Of a DNA stretch of 11,856 nucleotides, positions 1 through 6,107 are shown one piece after another. The notes below the pieces were generated by a model. The model was given only the letters and a program-made list of their open reading frames with translations. It was not told the DNA's origin and ran no database searches. The stretch lies in NCBI GenBank assembly GCA_031283665.1, contig JAITBJ010000078.1:1-11856 (forward strand), written 5' to 3'. Positions within the stretch are counted from its first letter, which is position 1. Each line of letters opens with the position of its first letter. A program made the translations under genes and the position numbers. This DNA is from Candidatus Opitulatrix cubana (GTDB lineage: Bacteria > Actinomycetota > Actinomycetes > Actinomycetales > Bifidobacteriaceae).

Positions 1-863
1 TTTTCTAAAGCTTTTTCCACTTTTTTAGTTAATTCAATTACTTCTATTTCACATCTGCCGCATGTAGGACATGACACTATTTCTAACTCTTTTTCCCGCA
101 AACCTAAACTCTGCAAAAGAGTTTGCCCCACTTTTACCTCTTCTACAGGGTCAGCAGTCAAGGACACTCTCAAAGTATCCCCTATTCCCTGATTTAGTAA
201 AACAGCAAATGCTGCTGATGATTTGATAGTTCCTTGAAAAGCAGGACCTGCCTCTGTCACGCCTAAATGAAGCGGCCAATCGCCCTTTTTAGCAAGCATT
301 TGATAAGCCTTGATCATTATTGGCACATTATGATGTTTTACAGATATTTTAAAATCATAAAAACCGCACTCTTCAAAGAGTTTTGCTTCTCTTATAGCAG
401 ATTCCACTAGGGCGCGAGCTGGCTCCTCCTTATAAAGAGATTCAAGGCGTTTATCAAGAGAGCCGGCGTTGACTCCTATTCTCAAGCTCGCGCCATTACT
501 TTTTGCGGCAGCACATATTTCTAAAACTTGGTCATCAAACTTTTTGATATTTCCAGGATTTACTCTCACTCCAGCGCATCCTGCTTCAAGAGCACGAAAT
601 ACATATAAAGGCTGAAAATGAATATCTGCTACTACAGGTATAGATGACCCATCCACTATTTTATCTAATGCATTAGCGTCTTTAATTCCAGGCACTGCCA
701 CTCTCACAATTTCACAACCTGCCATAGTAAGCTGCCTAATTTGTGCTAAAGTAGCATCTATATCAGATGTCTTTGTAGTGCACATTGACTGAATGCTAAT
801 AGGGCTATTAGACCCTATACTAACACTGCCAACTTTTATCTGGCGCGTTTTTCTCCTATTCAT
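1..863 (-). CDS. ispG: 4-hydroxy-3-methylbut-2-en-1-yl diphosphate synthase (flavodoxin/ferredoxin), 3' end cut by window edge
   Basis: IspG (GcpE) is a cytoplasmic [4Fe-4S] enzyme. It converts methylerythritol cyclodiphosphate to HMBPP, the penultimate step of the MEP isoprenoid pathway. I translated the reverse strand from the ATG at 863 and read 287 codons without a stop to the window edge. Family landmarks are clear: RRKTRQIKVGSVSIG near residue 3, VVADIHFQP at 77-85, VRVNPGNIKKFDD at 99-111, FKISVKHH at 171-178, HLGVTEAGPAFQGTIKS at 199-215, GIGDTLRVSLTADPVEEV at 227-243, and the cluster motif CPTCGR at 265-270. Two cluster cysteines (265, 268) are visible; the third, with its glutamate, should lie beyond the edge. 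Cys271 directly after the motif is an extra cysteine. Closest in feel to actinobacterial IspG. It is transcribed divergently from recG, with a probable leaderless promoter. Confidence 0.96.
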   Translation of the reverse strand, partial: MNRRKTRQIKVGSVSIGSNSPISIQSMCTTKTSDIDATLAQIRQLTMAGCEIVRVAVPGIKDANALDKIVDGSSIPVVADIHFQPLYVFRALEAGCAGVRVNPGNIKKFDDQVLEICAAAKSNGASLRIGVNAGSLDKRLESLYKEEPARALVESAIREAKLFEECGFYDFKISVKHHNVPIMIKAYQMLAKKGDWPLHLGVTEAGPAFQGTIKSSAAFAVLLNQGIGDTLRVSLTADPVEEVKVGQTLLQSLGLREKELEIVSCPTCGRCEIEVIELTKKVEKALE

Positions 864-869
864 ACATAA

Positions 870-878
870 ATTATAGCA
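870..878 (-). promoter_or_regulatory. Extended -10 promoter element of ispG, probable leaderless transcript
   Basis: On the minus strand this reads TGCTATAAT, a perfect TATAAT hexamer (875-870) preceded by the extended -10 TGn. Six bases separate the hexamer from the ATG at 863, so a normal start at +1 falls on the A of the start codon. No Shine-Dalgarno fits in that space. At 17 bp spacing the -35 region is not consensus (AGAGCA), as often seen with extended -10 promoters. Leaderless mRNAs are common in actinobacteria. Confidence 0.65.
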
Positions 879-904
879 GTTTTCATTCAATTTGCTCTTA
901 GAAC

Positions 905-3214
905 TTGACAAACTCCAAAAAATATGCGAAACTATTATCTATGTTAGACGTTCCTATTAGCAAATTTGTTTACGGCAAGAGTAAACAAAGTGTCTTCAAA
1001 AATATGGGAATCCAAACTATTAAAGATGCTTTATACTATTTTCCTTATAGAATGCAAACTTATAAACTTTATGAAAATATAACAGATGCTAAATATGCAA
1101 AAATGAATGCTTCCATAAATGATGATTACCCTGCTTTAAAACTATTTATAACAGGAATTAAATACAAAAACAGTGAAAAGTATTTTGATCTAACAGTTGA
1201 CCTAACCGACGGAAAATCTAGTATCAGGGCTTATTGGATAACAAAAAGCCTTTGGTATAGAGATCTTATTTTGGAGGAGGTAAAAAATTGCGATTCTTTT
1301 TATATAAGGGGGAATATAGTAAAAACGCTACCAAGCTTTAGAAGAAAAGTAGACTGGATTGTAGAGGAAAAACTGCCAATTAAAAACAATTATATAAATC
1401 TAAATATAGCAGAAAACAGTGATACTTATTTTCTATTTCCGGAAGTTTGCTCATCTTTAAAAGAAGCACTAAAGCCAAAACCTATTTATCATGCAAAAAG
1501 CGTTATTTCTACACGAGTGATGAGCAAAACTCTTGATAAGATATTTGAATATATTAAAACTCAAAACATTCCAAATATAGTTCCTGAAATAATAAGAGCA
1601 AATAATAATTTATATTCACGAAGAGAATCCTTTTATGCAATTCATAAACCAAATTCAATGGATGAATATAATAAAGGAGTAAGAAGCGTGATTTTTGAAG
1701 AGGCTTGGACACTTCATATTCCTCTACTTGCAAAACGTAAAACAGAATTAAAAAATCAAAAAACGCTAGAAAATCAAAAGAAATCTGCTAAGAATATAAA
1801 AACTGGCAAAAATAAAACTGATAAAAAAGATAAGCTTCTATCTCTTTTTGATAATTCCTTTGATTTTCAATTAACTCAATCGCAAAAAGAAGTTTCAAAA
1901 GTTTTAGATATGAAACTCAAAAGCGGCATTGCAGAAAAAAGACTTTTGCAAGGGGACACAGCTTCAGGCAAAACTATAGTAGCACTTCGTCAAATGATAA
2001 ACTTTGCAATAGACGGATATCAAAGTGCATTATTAGCGCCTACATTAGTTATTGCATGGCAGCATTATTATACTATAAAAGCTAAATTAGAATCTTTATA
2101 TAAAACATATCCCCAGTTCCCCGAAATTGGTGTGGAGCTTATCACAGGAAATATAAAAGGTAAACAGCGAAAAGCTATATTAGAAAAACTAAAAGACAAT
2201 AAACTAAAAATTATTATAGGCACTACAGCACTCCTTAATATAGAAGATGAGTTTGCTAATTTGAAACTGTTAATAATTGACGAACAGCATAAATATGGAG
2301 TGACGCAACGCAATTCTATAGGAGCAAACAAAGAGTCTATAAACGCAAATCAGCCACATTTGATTTCAATGTCTGCCACACCTATTCCTCGTTCAGTAGC
2401 GCTATCCGTTTTTGCAGATTACGAAATTGACACACTTGAAAAGCCTGAATTAAATTGCTCTAATATATTTACAAAACTAGTTAGCGCAAAAAATCAAGAA
2501 CAGATAAACTCTATGAAAAACAATGTTTTGAAAGAGATTAAATCAGGCAATCAAGCTATAATAGTAGTCCCAAGAATTGAGGAAAACCCTATAACAGAAA
2601 ACATTTATTCAATATATAATGAATATGCAGTAGATGAACGATTTCAAGATTGCACAATAGAGCTTATTCACGGAAGACTAAAACCTGCAGACAAAATAAG
2701 AATTATGGATGATGTTCATAAAGGAAAAATAGATTTGCTTATTTCCACTACTGTTATAGAAGTTGGTGTTGATATAAAAAAAGCATCTACTATTGCTATT
2801 TATAACGCAAATAATTTTTCAATTTCACAGCTGCATCAGTTGCGAGGAAGAGTGGGAAGAGATAAAACTGAAGTTGAAAACGCATATTGCTATTTAATTC
2901 ATTCTACTCAAGCTAACACTCCTCAAAGAGAAAAGCTAGAAGCAGTGCGAGATAATTTAGATGGATTTACTCTTTCAAAAATAGATTTGCGCCTGCGAGG
3001 TGAGGGTGATATTTTAGGATACGAGCAATCAGGAAAAAAATCTAATCTAAAAATTATGAGAATCTTGAAAGATATTCAAACTCTTGAACTTTCTCTAGAA
3101 CTTGCTAGAAAATATATAGATAGCGCATCGTGGAGTTGGGGTGATATTGAAACTCTAGAAAAAGAGGGGCAAAAAATCTATCTTGAAACTAATGAATTTT
3201 TAAATAAAATATAA
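905..3214 (+). CDS. recG: ATP-dependent DNA helicase RecG
   Basis: RecG is a superfamily 2 double-strand DNA translocase that remodels stalled forks and branched recombination intermediates. The N-terminal part holds the wedge/OB-fold region (about residues 75-150). A Lys/Asn-rich linker (about 278-312) leads to the helicase core. Motifs seen: Walker A GDTASGKT at 350-357 (most RecG proteins have GDVGSGKT), DEQHKYGVTQR at 459-469, SATPIPRS at 490-497, LIHGRLKPADK at 587-597, STTVIEVGVD at 614-623 and QLHQLRGRVGR at 642-652. The C-terminal RecG signature DLRLRGEGDILGYEQSG lies at 694-710. The length of 769 aa is normal. The start is uncertain: TTG at 905 has no Shine-Dalgarno, and ATG at 941 (codon 13) lies just before the conserved LDVPIS. 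The gene is divergent from ispG and converges on rel. Confidence 0.95.
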   Translation: MTNSKKYAKLLSMLDVPISKFVYGKSKQSVFKNMGIQTIKDALYYFPYRMQTYKLYENITDAKYAKMNASINDDYPALKLFITGIKYKNSEKYFDLTVDLTDGKSSIRAYWITKSLWYRDLILEEVKNCDSFYIRGNIVKTLPSFRRKVDWIVEEKLPIKNNYINLNIAENSDTYFLFPEVCSSLKEALKPKPIYHAKSVISTRVMSKTLDKIFEYIKTQNIPNIVPEIIRANNNLYSRRESFYAIHKPNSMDEYNKGVRSVIFEEAWTLHIPLLAKRKTELKNQKTLENQKKSAKNIKTGKNKTDKKDKLLSLFDNSFDFQLTQSQKEVSKVLDMKLKSGIAEKRLLQGDTASGKTIVALRQMINFAIDGYQSALLAPTLVIAWQHYYTIKAKLESLYKTYPQFPEIGVELITGNIKGKQRKAILEKLKDNKLKIIIGTTALLNIEDEFANLKLLIIDEQHKYGVTQRNSIGANKESINANQPHLISMSATPIPRSVALSVFADYEIDTLEKPELNCSNIFTKLVSAKNQEQINSMKNNVLKEIKSGNQAIIVVPRIEENPITENIYSIYNEYAVDERFQDCTIELIHGRLKPADKIRIMDDVHKGKIDLLISTTVIEVGVDIKKASTIAIYNANNFSISQLHQLRGRVGRDKTEVENAYCYLIHSTQANTPQREKLEAVRDNLDGFTLSKIDLRLRGEGDILGYEQSGKKSNLKIMRILKDIQTLELSLELARKYIDSASWSWGDIETLEKEGQKIYLETNEFLNKI

Positions 3215-3233
3215 TTGCAAAATAAATCAGACC

Positions 3234-5438
3234 TTATTCACCTTTTGTCCTAAAAACATCATACACACCATCTATTTTTCTGATCGTTGCAAATAATGCA
3301 TTGAGCTGCCTTTGCTCTGCAATTTCTACAGTTATTATAAATATAGCTACTTTATTTTCAGTAGTTGTGGCGGTGAACGTTATTGTGCTTACATGGTTTT
3401 CTGCAATAGCAGATGATAATTCACTCAATAAATTATCTCTGTCAATAGCTTCAACTTTTATACGAACATTAAATCGTGCATTAGCGCTACTTGACCACTG
3501 CACATCTATAAAGCGGTCTGAGTCATTAGTAAGAGACTTTACATTTTTGCAATCTGATCTATGGACTGTTATTCCATGACCTTTTGTAATAAATCCTACA
3601 ATTTCATCCCCTGGCACAGGTAAGCAGCATTTAGCAAGCTTTATCCAAAGCGAATCTACACCCTCTGCTATCACACCTGGATTATTCTCATCCACTTTTG
3701 TTGGTTTTGAAGTTAAAATAGTGTTTTCATTTTTTTCATCCACACCTAGAATTTTTTTCAATCTATTTAGTATATTCATAGTGGAAACTTTGCCCTCACC
3801 AATAGACGCATAAATTGCTTGTGTGTCAGACAAATTCATTTGATTAGCTATTTCTTTCAAAACTTTTTCGGACAAAGCCTGTTTTGTGTCTATATGCTCT
3901 TTTTCTAACGCACGAGATAAAGATTCATGACCCTCTTCTATAGACTGCTCTCGTCTGGATTTTGAAAACCACTGGCGTATTTTGTTTTTAGCTCTTGGAG
4001 ACTTTACAAACTCTAACCAATCTGCAGACGGACCAGCATTTTCGCTTTTTGAAGTAAGAATCTCTACAGTATCGCCATTTTGCAAAATAGTATCAAGCGT
4101 AACCATCTTTCCATTAACTTTTGCACCAATAGCGCTCTCCCCCACTCGCGTATGAACAGAATATGCAAAATCTACTGGCGTAGCAGCATCAGGCAGTTCA
4201 GTGACTTTTCCTTGCGGGGTAAACACATAAACTTTTTCAGGTCCTAAATCAGTGCGTAAAGACTCTAAAAACTCTTTAGAATCTTGAGTTTCAGATTGCC
4301 AGTCTAAAAGCTGATTTAGCCACTTTAGATTTGTGCCCTTTTCCAAATCTTTTACGCCATTTTTTGGAGCTGCTTTTCCGCTTTTAGACTTTTCTTTATA
4401 AATCCAATGAGCTGCTACACCATATTCAGCATGATGATGCATATCGTATGTTCTAATTTGAACCTCTATAGGGCTTCCTGGCCCTGAAACAGAAGTATGC
4501 AGCGACTGATAGCCATTATATTTCGGACGAGCTATATAATCTTTAAATCTGCCCGAAATAGGAGGCCAAATAGCATGAATAGCGCCTAATGCACCATAGC
4601 AATCTCTAACCGAATCTACTAGTATTCTAATAGCAAGTAAATCATACATATCATGAAAATCTACACCTCTATTTACCATTTTCAAATATATAGAATAATA
4701 ATGTTTAGGGCGTCCTGTGATATCAGCTTTAATTTCTAACTTTTCTAATTCTGCTCTAACAGCATCTATGAAATTAGTTATTAACTCATTTCGCTTTTCT
4801 TCACTGCTTTCTACTAAACGGACAATTTCATCATATATTTTCGGATGAAGAGTTTGGAATGAAAGATTTTCTAATTCTAATTTTATCACACCAAGACCCA
4901 TACGGTCTGCAAGTGGTGCATAAATCTCAAGAGTCTGCTGCGCTTTCTTTTTAGCACTCTCTACTGGTGCAAACTCCCAAGTTCTTGCGTTATGGAGGCG
5001 GTCTGCTAATTTGATAACTAGCACGCGTATATCTCGCGACATAGTGATAATCATTTTTCTAACAGTCTCAGCTTCCGCATCAGGACCAGCTTTTATAGAA
5101 TCTAATTTTGTAACGCCATCAACTAACACAGCCACTTCAGATCCAAACTTTTTCTCAATTTCTTTTATCTCTACAGGTGTGTCCTCGACAGTGTCATGCA
5201 ATAAAGCAGCTTGCAAAACTGCTACTGGCGGATCAAGTGTTAACAAGATTTGAGCCACTGAAATAGGATGAATAATAAACGGTTCGCCAGAATATCTTTT
5301 TTGCTCCCCATGAGCTGCTTTCGCAAACGAATATGCCGTTTTTATTAGCTCTATATCAGCTTTATTATATTTTTGATTTACATCAGATAAAAACTCAACA
5401 AATAATTCATCAGGATTTTCTACTAATTTAGTTTTCAT
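3234..5438 (-). CDS. rel: Bifunctional (p)ppGpp synthetase/hydrolase (Rel/SpoT family)
   Basis: This cytoplasmic, ribosome-associated enzyme makes (p)ppGpp from ATP and GDP/GTP during starvation and hydrolyses it afterwards. The 734 aa show the full long-RSH layout. The HD hydrolase domain has HGEQKRYSGEPFIIHP at 43-58, HDTVEDT at 81-87 and LADRLHN at 144-150; the key His/Asp and Glu/Asp residues are present, so hydrolysis should work. The synthetase domain has GRPKHYYSIY at 242-251, Asp265, GRFKDYIARPKYNGYQSLHT at 296-315 and EVQIRT at 325-330. The RFKD form (297-300) is typical of bifunctional Rel rather than synthetase-only RelA. A TGS domain spans about 402-463, a conserved-cysteine region with LAKCCLPVPGD at 601-611 follows, and an ACT domain ends the protein (about 655-734). 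It lies 33 bases after apt, as in other actinobacteria. There is no good Shine-Dalgarno before the ATG. Confidence 0.97.
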   Translation of the reverse strand: MKTKLVENPDELFVEFLSDVNQKYNKADIELIKTAYSFAKAAHGEQKRYSGEPFIIHPISVAQILLTLDPPVAVLQAALLHDTVEDTPVEIKEIEKKFGSEVAVLVDGVTKLDSIKAGPDAEAETVRKMIITMSRDIRVLVIKLADRLHNARTWEFAPVESAKKKAQQTLEIYAPLADRMGLGVIKLELENLSFQTLHPKIYDEIVRLVESSEEKRNELITNFIDAVRAELEKLEIKADITGRPKHYYSIYLKMVNRGVDFHDMYDLLAIRILVDSVRDCYGALGAIHAIWPPISGRFKDYIARPKYNGYQSLHTSVSGPGSPIEVQIRTYDMHHHAEYGVAAHWIYKEKSKSGKAAPKNGVKDLEKGTNLKWLNQLLDWQSETQDSKEFLESLRTDLGPEKVYVFTPQGKVTELPDAATPVDFAYSVHTRVGESAIGAKVNGKMVTLDTILQNGDTVEILTSKSENAGPSADWLEFVKSPRAKNKIRQWFSKSRREQSIEEGHESLSRALEKEHIDTKQALSEKVLKEIANQMNLSDTQAIYASIGEGKVSTMNILNRLKKILGVDEKNENTILTSKPTKVDENNPGVIAEGVDSLWIKLAKCCLPVPGDEIVGFITKGHGITVHRSDCKNVKSLTNDSDRFIDVQWSSSANARFNVRIKVEAIDRDNLLSELSSAIAENHVSTITFTATTTENKVAIFIITVEIAEQRQLNALFATIRKIDGVYDVFRTKGE

Positions 5439-5454
5439 AATCTGAATAAATCAT

Positions 5455-5483
5455 ATTGTATAAAAATGATGCTAGTCTGCCAC
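5455..5483 (-). promoter_or_regulatory. Possible rel promoter overlapping the end of apt
   Basis: On the minus strand, GTGGCA (5483-5478) and TACAAT (5460-5455) are separated by 17 bp and match the -35 and -10 consensus at 4/6 and 5/6 positions. Predicted transcription would start near 5448, leaving only about 10 untranslated bases before the rel ATG. The -35 lies within the last codons of apt. If real, rel could be expressed apart from the upstream sec/apt genes. In AT-rich DNA such matches also arise by chance. Confidence 0.35.
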
Positions 5484-6026
5484 TTTACATAATGAAATTA
5501 CTTTATAACCGTCTAAAACTTTAATTGCATCAAAAAATGTTAACTCTATAACAAATCCAAAACCTTTTATAATAGCACCTGCATTTTCAAGAAGCTTTTT
5601 TGCTGCTTCCACAGTGCCTCCTGTTGCTATCACATCGTCTATTACAAACACTCCTGCACCTTTTTCAATTCTGCCTTTTTGAATTTCTAAAGTATCAGAG
5701 CCGTATTCTAAACTATATGTAATGCTTTCTACAGGCGGAGGAAGTTTTCCTTTTTTTCTAAGCGGTATAAAACCAATTCCGAGCTTTTGTGCAAGCGCCA
5801 CACCTAAAATAAATCCTCTAGCTTCAATTCCTACAATATATTTAACGCCCTCTGGCATCAGTTTTATAAACGCTTCCATCAGATATTCGAATGCTTTAGG
5901 ATCAGCTATTGCGCCCATAATATCTTTAAAAACCACACCCTCTTTTGGAAAATTGGGTATATCATTAAAAGTTGACAGAATATAATCTGCTTTTTGCTTG
6001 CCTATAATTTCTAGTTGCTCGTTCAT
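5472..6026 (-). CDS. apt: Adenine phosphoribosyltransferase
   Basis: Apt is a cytoplasmic purine-salvage enzyme that converts adenine and PRPP to AMP and pyrophosphate. From the ATG at 6026 the protein has 184 aa, the normal family length. It shows FPKEGVVFKDI at 27-37, GIEARGFILG at 66-75, RKKGKLPPP at 90-98 and the PRPP-binding loop VFVIDDVIATGGT at 126-138. The reading frame stays open upstream to a TTG at 6077, but the added 17 residues do not resemble the family. A purine-rich AGAGAGG lies 4 bases before the chosen ATG, so the shorter start is preferred. It lies between a secreted SLH protein gene and rel; apt next to rel is a conserved actinobacterial pairing. A possible promoter sits just upstream. 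Confidence 0.95.
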   Translation of the reverse strand: MNEQLEIIGKQKADYILSTFNDIPNFPKEGVVFKDIMGAIADPKAFEYLMEAFIKLMPEGVKYIVGIEARGFILGVALAQKLGIGFIPLRKKGKLPPPVESITYSLEYGSDTLEIQKGRIEKGAGVFVIDDVIATGGTVEAAKKLLENAGAIIKGFGFVIELTFFDAIKVLDGYKVISLCKVAD

Positions 6027-6030
6027 TTTG

Positions 6031-6037
6031 CCTCTCT
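6031..6037 (-). promoter_or_regulatory. Ribosome binding site deciding the apt start
   Basis: AGAGAGG on the minus strand lies 4 bases before the ATG at 6026. It is the only convincing Shine-Dalgarno-like sequence seen before a gene in the window. It supports the 184-residue Apt rather than a 201-residue form starting at TTG 6077. Confidence 0.6.
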
Positions 6038-6061
6038 CTTTGAAACTAATAACACCTTTTA

Positions 6062-6070
6062 ATAATAGCA
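6062..6070 (-). promoter_or_regulatory. Possible extended -10 promoter of apt
   Basis: On the minus strand this reads TGCTATTAT, an extended -10 TGn followed by TATTAT (5/6 to consensus). Transcription would start near 6055 and give a leader of about 29 bases that includes the AGAGAGG site. No clear -35 is seen. It closely resembles the TGCTATAAT element of ispG in this window. If used, apt would be transcribed independently of the SLH protein gene. Confidence 0.4.
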
Positions 6071-6084
6071 TAAGCAAAAAGCAG

Positions 6085-6096
6085 AAATAGCTATTT
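6085..6096 (-). other. Perfect 12-base palindrome AAATAGCTATTT between the SLH gene and apt
   Basis: AAATAGCTATTT is its own reverse complement and lies just upstream of the candidate apt -10. It could bind a dimeric regulator. It is too short and AT-rich to be a convincing intrinsic terminator, although a short T run follows on the minus strand (around 6073-6079). A chance occurrence is quite possible in DNA of this composition. Confidence 0.25.
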
Positions 6097-6107
6097 AGTG
6101 CTCCTTA

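Noticed and set aside
6027..6077. A 17-residue N-terminal extension of Apt from TTG 6077
   Set aside because: The ATG at 6026 has a purine-rich ribosome site at 4 bases and gives the normal family length; the extension also overlaps the candidate promoter.
6073..6100. Intrinsic terminator after the SLH protein gene
   Set aside because: The palindrome has only a 6-base AT-rich arm with no loop and the T run is short and displaced, so a stable hairpin is unlikely.
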